Shown: positions 1-6,967 of the stretch, piece by piece
How positions within the stretch are numbered: position 1 is the first letter of the stretch
Layout of the letters: each line of letters opens with the position of its first letter
Assembly (NCBI GenBank): GCA_044374295.1
Contig: JBILOU010000070.1
Coordinates: forward strand, 1-10,388
Length of the DNA stretch: 10,388 bases
Direction of reading: 5' to 3'
DNA from: CAIZGX01 sp044374295
GTDB taxonomy: Bacteria > Bacteroidota > Bacteroidia > Flavobacteriales_D > Sanyastnellaceae
Notes under the pieces: model-generated
The model's database searches: none
The model's input: the letters and a program-made list of their open reading frames with translations, nothing else
Told to the model about the DNA's origin: nothing
Position numbers and translations under genes: made by a program

Positions 1-55
1 AGATATCTACCACAGGGCCAATAATTTGAACTACTTTACCATTTTGAGTTGACAT
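1..55 (-). CDS. atpD: ATP synthase F1 subunit beta, N-terminal fragment (runs off left edge)
   Basis: Only the first 18 codons are in the window. Read on the minus strand from an ATG at 55-53 they give MSTQNGKVVQIIGPVVDI, which matches the conserved N-terminal strand of the F1-ATPase beta subunit (VxQIxGPVVDVxF). That subunit carries the catalytic nucleotide site of the membrane ATP synthase. The Walker A region and the rest lie beyond the edge. A TAnnTTTG box upstream supports the start. The alpha subunit does not begin with this motif. The identification rests on a short but very distinctive stretch. Confidence 0.85.
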   Translation of the reverse strand, partial: MSTQNGKVVQIIGPVVDI

Positions 56-86
56 AGAAAGATGTATTCAGGTTGAATTTCGGGCG

Positions 87-94
87 CAAAAGTA
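87..94 (-). promoter_or_regulatory. Predicted -7 box of the atpD promoter
   Basis: The minus strand reads TACTTTTG, a full match to the Bacteroidetes -7 consensus TAnnTTTG. It ends 31 bases before the atpD ATG. No TTG lies at the expected -33 spacing, so the upstream element is weak or absent. Confidence 0.6.
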
Positions 95-227
95 ATACAG
101 GAAGTCCAATTTTCTACTGAAAAATGTCTCGAATTGCCATTTTTTATTTTTCGACTTGAAAAACGAGGGCTAGGCAATAATTCCGAGCAAACTCCTTTTA
201 GCAGTTCGAACCACTTGCAAAAGACCT

Positions 228-235
228 TACTTTTG
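228..235 (+). promoter_or_regulatory. Predicted -7 box of the wzz-wzy operon
   Basis: TACTTTTG matches TAnnTTTG exactly and ends 19 bases before the ATG at 255. No exact TTG sits at the -33 spacing; TTC at 205-207 is the nearest candidate. The rest of the 199-bp gap (56-254) is AT-rich and holds no ORF or RNA gene that I can recognise. Confidence 0.6.
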
Positions 236-254
236 CACCATCATTGACCAAAGC

Positions 255-1268
255 ATGAATAACCAAGGAAATAATTCTGAAGAATCTCTAAATTCTTCGA
301 ATCTTTTAGTTGTTGTCTTCAAGTGGAGAAAACATCTTTTTATTGTAACAGCGGCAGCAGCTATTATTTCTGCAGCAGCTTCTTTCATTATTACTGAAAA
401 ATACAAAAGCACCGTTGTGCTTTTCGCTTCGCAGCAGCACAGCTTCGGGGAACAACTTTTAGAAGACGTAAAGAAATCTGACGTCCTTGCTTACGGGGAA
501 GAAGAAGATGCCGAGCGTCTTATGCAAATCATTAACTCAGATCAGGTTCGAGGAAGAATTATTGAAAAATATAACTTGTGGGAAGTATACGACATTGCGA
601 AAACAGATCGCGGTGCTAATACTTTAATTGGAAAAGAATACAACGAAAACGTATCTGCCGATTTAACTCGCTTCGGATCCATCGAAATTACCGTACTCGA
701 CGCGTCTCCAGAACGCGCTCGTGACATTGCGAACGACATTGCCCAGTTGACAGACTCTGTTAGCAATCAGATGCGAAGCGACCGCGCTATGTCGGCCTTC
801 TTGTATGCTAAATCCTCATTAGAAACCCTTCAAACTGAAATAAAAATTCTTGAAGATTCTATGCAGTACCTCCAAGAAAAAGGAGTGTACAGCTACAAGG
901 ACCAAATTGCTTATTTGACTGAACAATACGGAACAGCTATCGTTGAAGGACATCCAGATCGTGCGCAAGAAATTAAGGCTCAGATGGACTTCCTATCGAA
1001 ATACGGAACACGTTATAAGAAGATTGAAAGTGAAATTGATGGTGGCTACGAGAAGATGCAAATTTTGAGAAAGCGTTATGACTTGATGAAAATTGACGTT
1101 GAATCAGACATCTCTTCTCACCTCGTTGTGGATAAAGCAGCTGCAGCGGATAAGAAGTCTTATCCTATTAGATGGCTTATCGTTGTTGTTAGTGCCATGG
1201 CCACATTTGTCTTCGGTGTGGTTGTGATTTTAGTACGCGACAATATTGAAAAGTTGAAAAAGGCATAA
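255..1268 (+). CDS. Wzz/GumC-type polysaccharide chain-length regulator
   Basis: A 337-residue inner-membrane protein with the layout of a polysaccharide co-polymerase. A short cytoplasmic tail is followed by an alanine-rich membrane segment (about residues 26-47), then a long extracytoplasmic part with an extended, probably coiled-coil region (about 185-280). A second membrane segment (about 306-327) follows a proline (SYPIRW) as in the Wzz family. There is no C-terminal tyrosine kinase domain. Such proteins set the length of O-antigen, capsule or exopolysaccharide made by a Wzy polymerase. The next gene is a Wzy/WaaL-type protein 3 bp away in the same reading frame, which fits this role. 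The start is ATG with an A-rich leader and a -7 box upstream. The family is firm; the polymer is unknown, and no glycosyltransferases are nearby. Confidence 0.85.
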   Translation: MNNQGNNSEESLNSSNLLVVVFKWRKHLFIVTAAAAIISAAASFIITEKYKSTVVLFASQQHSFGEQLLEDVKKSDVLAYGEEEDAERLMQIINSDQVRGRIIEKYNLWEVYDIAKTDRGANTLIGKEYNENVSADLTRFGSIEITVLDASPERARDIANDIAQLTDSVSNQMRSDRAMSAFLYAKSSLETLQTEIKILEDSMQYLQEKGVYSYKDQIAYLTEQYGTAIVEGHPDRAQEIKAQMDFLSKYGTRYKKIESEIDGGYEKMQILRKRYDLMKIDVESDISSHLVVDKAAAADKKSYPIRWLIVVVSAMATFVFGVVVILVRDNIEKLKKA

Positions 1269-1271
1269 GCA

Positions 1272-2723
1272 GTGAAATCTTTCACAGCATTCATTCAAAA
1301 TAAACCCATCATTTTTTGGGGGAGCTTATTCGCCTTAACGCAAGGCATTGCTGTTGCCTTTGAAATTTACCTACTCTTTATCTTACCAGCTGCATTATTT
1401 GCACTATGGCTAGCCATTCACAAAATTGAATGGATTTGGTTCTTCAGTGTAATGGCGACTCCTTTGAGCATAAATCTTGAAGAAATGGAAGTGGCGCACA
1501 TTGGCATGTACCTGCCCACTGAACCTATAATAGCAGCGCTTCTGCTGCTCATGATTTTTAAAATACTTTCTGTAAAAAGTGTAGATCGAAGAATTTTCAG
1601 CCATCCGTTTACATATATCATTGGGTCTTATCTGTTGTGGATGGTTTTCACTGCGGTGACCAGTGAATATCCATTGGTGTCATTCAAATTCATCGCAACA
1701 CGCCTTTGGTTTATTTCAGGCTTTTATTTGTTAGGCGCTCATCTCTTCCAAGACCTTTCCAACATAAAAAAGTTCTTTGCAAGCTACCTAGCGCCATTGT
1801 GCATTGTTATTCTTTACACGGTTACAAGGCACGCCCAATTCAATTTCGATAAAGAAAGTGCACACTGGGTTATGGAGCCATTGTTTAAGGATCACACAAG
1901 CTACGGAGCAGTATTAGCTATGTTCTTCCCTGTTAGTATTGGATTGCTCTTCGTGAAAAAGAAAAGTCCACTTGTAACGTTCTTGATTTATTCCGCACTT
2001 TTCATTTTAACCATTGGACTGGTTTTATCATACACCCGCGCTGCATGGGTTTCCGTGGTGGTTGCATTTGGGATATTCATTGTGATGATGTTGCGCGTTC
2101 CTCTGAAGTATGTGTTTTATGGAACGGTCATCTTCGGAAGTATACTTCTTTTTTCGTGGGACAATATTCAACAAGAACTTGGTCAGAATAAGCAAGAAAG
2201 TAGTGATAAGTTGGATGAGCACGTTTCTTCTATTTCCAATGTGTCTTCCGACGCTTCCAATCTAGAACGCTTGAATCGTTGGCACTGTGCCATGGAAATG
2301 TTTCGAAGAAGACCCATTACGGGTTGGGGACCCGGAACCTATCAATTCGTTTATGCACCATTTCAACAATCAAAAGACCGCACAATTATTAGCACAAATA
2401 ACGGCGATGGAGGAAACGCGCACAGCGAATATCTCGGGCCATTGGCTGAGCAGGGTGTTTTAGGAATGTTGCTGTTCATCTCGATTTTCGTTTATACGCT
2501 TATTCTCGGATTTAAACTGTTTTATGCCGCGGTTGAAAAGGAACATCGTGTAATCATCATTAGCGCCTTCTTGGGGCTCCTAACCTACTTCGTTCATGGA
2601 ACATTGAACAACTATTTAGATACCGACAAAGCTTCCGTTCCGTTTTGGGGATTCATAGGAATACTTGTCGCGATGGACCTCTTCCACGTAAAGAAAAAAG
2701 AAAATACTATTTCCAACAAATAG
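1272..2723 (+). CDS. O-antigen ligase/polymerase family membrane protein (Wzy_C domain)
   Basis: A 483-residue protein with about ten to twelve membrane segments and one large extracytoplasmic loop (about 296-390), as in WaaL ligases and Wzy polymerases. Family marks are YTRAAW (254-259, with the conserved Arg256), RWHCAMEMFRRRPITGWGPG (336-355), and HSEYLGPLAEQGVLG (384-398, with His384). These proteins move or polymerise undecaprenyl-linked glycans on the periplasmic face of the inner membrane. Ligase and polymerase cannot be told apart by eye; the adjacent Wzz regulator favours polymerase. The start must be GTG at 1272: the stop of the upstream gene is in the same frame six bases earlier, and the next in-frame ATG (codon 61) would remove the first membrane segments. 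Its 3' end overlaps the convergent phosphatase gene by 17 bp. Confidence 0.85.
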   Translation: MKSFTAFIQNKPIIFWGSLFALTQGIAVAFEIYLLFILPAALFALWLAIHKIEWIWFFSVMATPLSINLEEMEVAHIGMYLPTEPIIAALLLLMIFKILSVKSVDRRIFSHPFTYIIGSYLLWMVFTAVTSEYPLVSFKFIATRLWFISGFYLLGAHLFQDLSNIKKFFASYLAPLCIVILYTVTRHAQFNFDKESAHWVMEPLFKDHTSYGAVLAMFFPVSIGLLFVKKKSPLVTFLIYSALFILTIGLVLSYTRAAWVSVVVAFGIFIVMMLRVPLKYVFYGTVIFGSILLFSWDNIQQELGQNKQESSDKLDEHVSSISNVSSDASNLERLNRWHCAMEMFRRRPITGWGPGTYQFVYAPFQQSKDRTIISTNNGDGGNAHSEYLGPLAEQGVLGMLLFISIFVYTLILGFKLFYAAVEKEHRVIIISAFLGLLTYFVHGTLNNYLDTDKASVPFWGFIGILVAMDLFHVKKKENTISNK

Positions 2724-3918
2724 CAAGAATTGCAACATCGTCGTTGAAAAGGCATTCGCCCCGGAAATTATTGGCAGCCGTTTCAACTGCAATGCAAACG
2801 TCTTTGGCGTGTGTTCCAATTAGATTTTTTTCAATGCCTTCCATTTCGAAATAATCTCCTTCAGCATTGTTCACTTCAACAAGTCCGTCTGTATAGCCCA
2901 GCAATACATCTCCCGAGTGAATTTCAAGCTTCACTGAACTCACCTTCGGCAATTCGGGAAGCATTCCCAATCCAATAGTTGTCGCACCGAAATGTTTGAA
3001 TTCAACTCCAGTTTTGAATACAGGCGCATTGTGTCCACAGTTGACGTATTCCAAATCTTGACTTTCCGAATTATAGACTGCCAAGAAAAATGTGATGAAT
3101 TTCTCTCCTTGTGCAGCATCCCAAACGCGCCTGTTTAATTTATTGGCAAGGGTTGTCAAGTCCGGACGTTTCTCTTCAAAAGCGTTTCGAACGTATGCTT
3201 GGAAATTCGACATTAAAAAAGCTGCAGGCATTCCTTTACCTGAAACATCTCCTAAACAAAATACCCACTCGTGTTCGTTAATTTGAAACACATCATAGTA
3301 GTCTCCTCCCACTTGCTGATGCGCTCTGTAGATACCTTGAACATTCCATGCAGCTGTATCTGGAAAATGACTCGGCAAAAGCAATTGTTGCATTTCGGCT
3401 GCGAGTTCCAACTCCTTTTTCAATCTTTCTTGTTGAACCAAATTAGTGAGCAACCGTTTGTTTTCGAGAGCAACACTCAACACCGACGTCAAGGTTTGAA
3501 GGAATCGCATGTGCTTTACAGTAGGACTAATTCCTCTTGCATCTTGAGCATTATCTCCGGCAAGCACAATAGCAAGCGGTTGATCGTTGTGCATTACAGG
3601 AATAACCACGTCGAATGACTCGCGCGAAGCATCCTCCGAAAGCGTGACACCTTTATTTGAATGAAAAAAGTCGTCGCCTGGAATAACGAATTCCGAAACA
3701 TTCATCTCACCGTATTGAAGCAAGCATTGCCAATCTTCTCGTTTTACATAGAGCGCCAACTTCTCAATTCCTAAATGGGTCTGCAAAATATTTTGAAATT
3801 GGAAAATCAAATCCTGCTCCGAATTATTTGCATTAATAGCTTCGGTGAGTTCGAGTAACGCGTTCAATTTGAAATCGCGTTGTTTAATTTTCGATGAGAG
3901 TCGCTCAGTATTTGACAT
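2707..3918 (-). CDS. GAF domain-SpoIIE/PP2C-type serine/threonine phosphatase
   Basis: A 403-residue soluble signalling protein. Residues about 15-155 look like a GAF sensor domain (LLELTEAINA at the start, then IEKLALYV and the VIPVMHNDQPLAIVLAG strands). A charged helix (about 155-182) links it to a SpoIIE-like PP2C domain (about 190-403). The metal-binding motifs are intact: GGDYYD (204-209), GDVSGKGMPAA (223-233), GHNAP (295-299), YTDGL (342-346) and NDD (392-394), so it should be an active Mn/Mg phosphatase. In other bacteria such enzymes dephosphorylate STAS-type anti-anti-sigma factors or response partners; no such partner is in the window. The GAF ligand is unknown. The ATG start lies very near a divergent promoter. 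It reads toward, and overlaps, the polysaccharide gene. Confidence 0.9.
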   Translation of the reverse strand: MSNTERLSSKIKQRDFKLNALLELTEAINANNSEQDLIFQFQNILQTHLGIEKLALYVKREDWQCLLQYGEMNVSEFVIPGDDFFHSNKGVTLSEDASRESFDVVIPVMHNDQPLAIVLAGDNAQDARGISPTVKHMRFLQTLTSVLSVALENKRLLTNLVQQERLKKELELAAEMQQLLLPSHFPDTAAWNVQGIYRAHQQVGGDYYDVFQINEHEWVFCLGDVSGKGMPAAFLMSNFQAYVRNAFEEKRPDLTTLANKLNRRVWDAAQGEKFITFFLAVYNSESQDLEYVNCGHNAPVFKTGVEFKHFGATTIGLGMLPELPKVSSVKLEIHSGDVLLGYTDGLVEVNNAEGDYFEMEGIEKNLIGTHAKDVCIAVETAANNFRGECLFNDDVAILAICWK

Positions 3919-3931
3919 CTTTGCAAAGTAA
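3916..3931. promoter_or_regulatory. Overlapping divergent promoter with 10-bp palindrome
   Basis: The 27-bp gap between the phosphatase and the kinase contains the perfect palindrome CTTTGCAAAG (3919-3928). Its two halves each supply the TTTG of a near-match -7 box: CATCTTTG on the plus strand (3916-3923) and TTACTTTG on the minus strand (3931-3924). Each has one mismatch to TAnnTTTG. The minus-strand box would leave at most a few bases of leader before the ATG at 3918. It could instead be a repressor site, so this is a moderate-to-low call. Confidence 0.4.
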
Positions 3932-3945
3932 CAACAAAGTATTCA

Positions 3946-4458
3946 ATGCGCATTGCTTTCACGGGTCCAGAATCAAGTGGAAAAACTACCTTTTCCAAAT
4001 GGCTTTCATTAGAGCTTTCCAATTCTTTCTATGTCCCCGAATTCGCACGCGAATATCTTGAAGAAAAGAATATTACCCGAGCAAGTGAAGGTGACTTCAA
4101 ATCAATTGTAACCAAACAGTGTGCGCATTTCAATGAACGAAAATTAAACGTTCATGAAATTTTCGACACAGATATTTTTGTGCTTCGCATTTGGAACGAA
4201 GAAGTCTATCAGTTGAAATTAACTGAACTTGAAATTCTTCCAACATACAAAATGGACATTCACTTTTTGTGCGCGCCAGATATTGAATGGGAAGAGGATC
4301 CATTAAGAAGTACGCCTATTCTATCTGGGAGATTAAGACTATTTGAAAAATACAAGTTGGAGCTTCAAAATTCACAGGTAAAATTCATCGTTCTATCGGG
4401 AAGCCAAGATGAGAAAAAATCAATCATTCTATCCTCGATTGAAAACCATTCTTCTTGA
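3946..4458 (+). CDS. NadR-like AAA ATPase/ribosylnicotinamide kinase-type protein
   Basis: A 170-residue P-loop protein beginning almost directly with Walker A (GPESSGKTT, residues 7-15). It then shows the signature of the NadR C-terminal kinase domain: YVPEFAREYL (29-38), FDTDIFVLRIW (73-83), the HFLCAPDIEWEEDPLR stretch (106-121), and SGRLRLFEKY (127-136). That domain phosphorylates nicotinamide riboside to NMN in NAD salvage. The nucleotidyltransferase domain and DNA-binding domain of full NadR are absent, so this is a stand-alone kinase; related stand-alone domains are often annotated only as AAA ATPase, so the substrate is inferred. The last 30 bp overlap the convergent vanZ-like gene. 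The ATG at 3946 gives the normal start for the family. Confidence 0.75.
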   Translation: MRIAFTGPESSGKTTFSKWLSLELSNSFYVPEFAREYLEEKNITRASEGDFKSIVTKQCAHFNERKLNVHEIFDTDIFVLRIWNEEVYQLKLTELEILPTYKMDIHFLCAPDIEWEEDPLRSTPILSGRLRLFEKYKLELQNSQVKFIVLSGSQDEKKSIILSSIENHSS

Positions 4459-4800
4459 AATTAATTTGGCGATAAGGACACCGGTAACATCAGCGACCAC
4501 ATCAAACCAATCGAAAGAACGATCGGTTGTAAAATAGAATTGATAATATTCTAAAAGAACTCCGGCGAATATCCAAACGAAAGCTGACTTCATTCTTCCC
4601 CATCCAGAAAATATCGCCAAGGCAGAACCAACGAAAAACAAGAATGCATGAACAATTTTATCCGGACCCAAATTTTCCCAAAAAGAAATTTTAGGAAATG
4701 ACTTGCTCGACATGGCGTGTAGGCCAAAAACAACAACTGCCCACAAGATGAGAGCAGCTGTCCTGTATTTTTTTGGAAGATTAACCAACCAAAGCTTCAT
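4429..4800 (-). CDS. VanZ-like family membrane protein
   Basis: A 123-residue protein with about four membrane helices and the VanZ-like signature: DKIVHAFLFF (47-56), a glutamate in the third helix (LLEYYQ, 82-87), and RSFDWFDVVADVTGV (94-108). The original VanZ gives low-level teicoplanin resistance, but chromosomal relatives like this have no established function and resistance should not be inferred. The ATG start lies inside the end of gcvH, giving a 20-bp overlap in another frame, so the two are co-transcribed and probably translationally coupled. The gcvH-vanZ order is, from my memory of related genomes, common in Bacteroidetes. The 3' end overlaps the NadR-like gene by 30 bp. Confidence 0.8.
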   Translation of the reverse strand: MKLWLVNLPKKYRTAALILWAVVVFGLHAMSSKSFPKISFWENLGPDKIVHAFLFFVGSALAIFSGWGRMKSAFVWIFAGVLLEYYQFYFTTDRSFDWFDVVADVTGVLIAKLISRRMVFNRG

Positions 4801-5158
4801 AAGCTGCAGCGTCCATTAATGAACTTAAATCTGCTCCTTCTGATAATTTCACTTTAATCATCCATCCGTTTCCGTAAGGATCGTTGTTTACGTCTGCAGG
4901 GTCAGCTTCCAATCCAGCGTTTACTTCAACCACAGTTCCTGAAACGGGCATGAACAAATCGCTCACGGTTTTAACAGCTTCAACTGTTCCGAAAATTGCA
5001 TGTTCTTCAAGGCTCTCACCTTGTGTTTCAATTTCAACAAATACGATATCACCCAATTCGCTTTGTGCGAAATCTGTAATGCCAACAGTAGCTATATCGC
5101 CTTCGATGCGAACCCACTCGTGGTCTTTTGTGTACTTTAATTCAGCTGGAAAATTCAT
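4781..5158 (-). CDS. gcvH: Glycine cleavage system protein H
   Basis: A 125-residue lipoyl carrier of the glycine cleavage complex, which shuttles the aminomethyl group from P protein to T protein and is reoxidised by L protein. It shows the N-terminal NFPAELKYTKDHEWVR, GITDFAQSELGDIVFVE (about 26-42), and the lipoylation site VEAVKTVSDLFMPVSG (59-74) with Lys63. The C-terminal DPYGNGWMIKVK is also typical. An upstream in-frame TTG at 5167 would add three residues. I chose the ATG at 5158 because MNFPAELKYT is the normal family start and it leaves a sensible 20-base gap after the promoter box. Other gcv genes are not in the window. The vanZ-like gene follows in the same operon. Confidence 0.95.
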   Translation of the reverse strand: MNFPAELKYTKDHEWVRIEGDIATVGITDFAQSELGDIVFVEIETQGESLEEHAIFGTVEAVKTVSDLFMPVSGTVVEVNAGLEADPADVNNDPYGNGWMIKVKLSEGADLSSLMDAAAYEALVG

Positions 5159-5178
5159 TGTTTTCAATTTATGTGGAA

Positions 5179-5208
5179 CAAAAATAAGGGAAGTTTGAAG
5201 TGGAACAA
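5179..5208 (-). promoter_or_regulatory. Complete Bacteroidetes-type promoter of gcvH-vanZ
   Basis: On the minus strand, TTG (5208-5206) is followed by exactly 19 bases and then TATTTTTG (5186-5179). This is the canonical TTG-N19-TAnnTTTG layout of the Bacteroidetes primary sigma factor. The box ends 20 bases before the gcvH ATG. It is the best promoter in the window. Confidence 0.8.
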
Positions 5209-5240
5209 TTAAAAATAAGCCTAACTTTCACCCACAGTTT

Positions 5241-5645
5241 ATGAAAATGGAAATTACTGCATATGTTGTTTTCTTGCTTCTCGCTATTGGCATGGCCTCG
5301 GGAATGCTCAGCGGATTTGTTGGTGTTGGCGGAGGCCTTATTATTGTCCCTGCACTAGTCTACTTTCTTGGTTATACGCAGTTGCAAGCGCAAGGAACAA
5401 GTCTGGCTGTGCTATTGCTTCCGGTAGGATTCCTTGCCGTTATGCATTATTACAAGCAAGGAAACGTGAACACCACAGCTGCTTTGCTTATTGGCGCCGG
5501 ATTTATTTCAGGTGCACTTTTCGGAAGCAAGTTCGCGCACAACATTCCTATTGCGAAAGTGAAATTCGGATTTGCACTCGTTATGCTTCTTGGAGCACTG
5601 AAGCTCCTTTACGAATCAAGTAAAGTATTGTTCAGTTCGAATTAA
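5241..5645 (+). CDS. Half-size TSUP (TauE/SafE) family permease
   Basis: A 134-residue membrane protein with four predicted helices (about 6-28, 30-46, 52-71 and 79-97, with a last one at 108-125 possibly making five). The TSUP core signature is clear: GMLSGFVGVGGGLIIVPALV (21-40), then QAQGTSLAVLLLP (50-62). Full TSUP transporters (sulfite, sulfonate and organic-acid exporters or importers) are about 250 residues with two such repeats; this has one. Both ends look natural, so it probably works as a homodimer rather than being a fragment; half-size members are common. The substrate is unknown. A weak -7-like TAACTTTC (5222-5229) lies 11 bases before the ATG. Its stop codon overlaps the kynU stop by 4 bp. 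Confidence 0.8.
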   Translation: MKMEITAYVVFLLLAIGMASGMLSGFVGVGGGLIIVPALVYFLGYTQLQAQGTSLAVLLLPVGFLAVMHYYKQGNVNTTAALLIGAGFISGALFGSKFAHNIPIAKVKFGFALVMLLGALKLLYESSKVLFSSN

Positions 5646-6916
5646 TTCAAACCGTAAATTCTCTCCATTACTTTTCCAAATGAATAAATATCTTGGAAAG
5701 AATTGTACATTGGAACTGGCGCCATGCGAATGATGTCTGGTTCGCGCCAATCGACAACTACCCCTTCCTTAGCCAAAACTCCAACAAACTCTTTTGTTCT
5801 TCCTTCCAAGCGAATAGAAAGTTGACAACCTCTTTCATTCGCGTTGCGCGAAGTCAATTGTTCAACAGATACTCCTTTCGCTTTCAACTCATCGAAAATG
5901 AATTCCAAGTAAGCGGTTAACTCCTTCGATTGAGCGCGCAAATCATCCATTGACGTGCGGTCATAAAGATCCAACGCAGCACGATGAGCAGCCATGCTCA
6001 ATACCGGAGCGTTGCTCATTTGCCATGCTTCGGCTGAATGCGTTGGATCGAAATTTTTCTGCATCAAGAATCTTGTCTCTGCCTTATTTCCCCACCAGCC
6101 TGCAAGACGCAATACTTCTTCTCCGTGATGGCGTTCATGCACGTATACTCCAGATACTCCGCCTGGACCGCTATTCAAGTATTTATAACTGCACCAACAA
6201 GCAAAGTCAATGTCCCAATCGTGCAATTTCAAATCGATATTTCCTGCCGCATGCGCCAAGTCTAATCCAACTTTAGCACCTACTGCATGTCCTGCTTTTG
6301 CGAGCGCTTCGCAATTAAAATATTGTCCGCTGAAATAGTTCACTGCGCCGAAGCAAACAACAGCAAGCTCTTCACCCAACTCGTTAATCTTCGCAAGAAT
6401 ATCTTCTTCGCGAATCAAAACTTCTCCTTCCCGCGGCTGCATTTCAACTAATACATCATCTGGATTTAATCCGTGCAACTTCGCTTGCGATTCAAAAGCA
6501 TATCTATCCGAAGGAAAAGGCTTATACTCGAATAAAATCTTGTTGCGTTTTCCGGAAGGACGATAGAAACTAATCATCATCAAATGCAAATTCACAGTGA
6601 GTTGATTCATTGCAACTACTTCCGAAGTCTTTGCTCCAACAATTCGAGCCAACGAATCGGTTAACACTTCGTGATAATTGAACCAAGGACGCTTCGCATC
6701 GAAATGTCCTTCCACACCGAACTTTTCCCAGTCACTCAACTCTTGAAGCAAATACTCTTTCACACCTTTTGGCTGAAGTCCCAATGAGTTACCTGTGAAG
6801 TATAGCATGGGAGCTCCGTTATGTTTCGGAATGAAGTATTCTTCGCGCAAAGATTTTAACGGATTCGATTCGTCTTTCATTTTCGCGAACTGCTCTGTGT
6901 TCTCCCAAGCTCCCAT
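5642..6916 (-). CDS. kynU: Kynureninase
   Basis: A 424-residue PLP-dependent enzyme that splits kynurenine to anthranilate plus alanine, or 3-hydroxykynurenine to 3-hydroxyanthranilate plus alanine. It acts in tryptophan breakdown and in the eukaryote-like de novo NAD route. Family marks run the full length: YFTGNSLGLQP (39-49), MNQLTVNLHL (103-112), YFSGQ (194-198), the PLP-contacting GLDLAHAAGN (217-226), the Schiff-base lysine in CSYKYLNSGPGG (242-253, Lys245), AGWWG (272-276), and REPDIIRMAPVPMYN (391-405). The length is normal. The start is ATG, 19 bases after a TAnnTTTG box. Kynurenine monooxygenase and tryptophan dioxygenase genes are not in the window, so which substrate it uses here is open. 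Confidence 0.95.
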   Translation of the reverse strand: MGAWENTEQFAKMKDESNPLKSLREEYFIPKHNGAPMLYFTGNSLGLQPKGVKEYLLQELSDWEKFGVEGHFDAKRPWFNYHEVLTDSLARIVGAKTSEVVAMNQLTVNLHLMMISFYRPSGKRNKILFEYKPFPSDRYAFESQAKLHGLNPDDVLVEMQPREGEVLIREEDILAKINELGEELAVVCFGAVNYFSGQYFNCEALAKAGHAVGAKVGLDLAHAAGNIDLKLHDWDIDFACWCSYKYLNSGPGGVSGVYVHERHHGEEVLRLAGWWGNKAETRFLMQKNFDPTHSAEAWQMSNAPVLSMAAHRAALDLYDRTSMDDLRAQSKELTAYLEFIFDELKAKGVSVEQLTSRNANERGCQLSIRLEGRTKEFVGVLAKEGVVVDWREPDIIRMAPVPMYNSFQDIYSFGKVMERIYGLN

Positions 6917-6935
6917 AGTTTGAATTATTTGAACG

Positions 6936-6943
6936 CAAATTTA
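6936..6943 (-). promoter_or_regulatory. Predicted -7 box of the kynU promoter
   Basis: The minus strand reads TAAATTTG, a full TAnnTTTG match, ending 19 bases before the kynU ATG. There is no TTG at the -33 spacing. It faces away from the lipoprotein promoter box 16 bp to its right. Confidence 0.6.
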
Positions 6944-6959
6944 GTGGAAGGTTCGTGAC

Positions 6960-6967
6960 TATCTTTG
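6960..6967 (+). promoter_or_regulatory. Predicted -7 box of the lipoprotein-hydrolase operon
   Basis: TATCTTTG fits TAnnTTTG exactly and ends 9 bases before the ATG at 6977. The leader would be only a few bases long. The TTG that could be read as an earlier start codon (6965-6967) is the end of this box. Confidence 0.6.

Noticed and set aside
147..163. Hairpin TTTTTC-GACTT-GAAAAA in the atpD-wzz gap, as a possible terminator
   Set aside because: The stem is 6 bp of almost only A-T pairs and lies between two divergent gene starts, where no terminator is needed.
1260..1275. Sequencing error splitting one Wzz-Wzy fusion gene
   Set aside because: Both parts have complete family architecture on their own, and a GTG start directly after a stop is common in operons; kept only as a finding to check.
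3271..3618. 115-codon plus-strand ORF inside the phosphatase gene
   Set aside because: It lies wholly opposite conserved PP2C/GAF coding sequence, has no domain I recognise and reads like a reverse-strand shadow.
4429..4800. Glycopeptide resistance gene (vanZ)
   Set aside because: Only the broad VanZ-like fold is present; no vanA-type cluster is nearby, so a resistance role is not supported.
4884..5198. 104-codon plus-strand ORF opposite gcvH
   Set aside because: It is a shadow of the conserved lipoyl-domain coding strand, with low-complexity Ser/Thr/Pro content.
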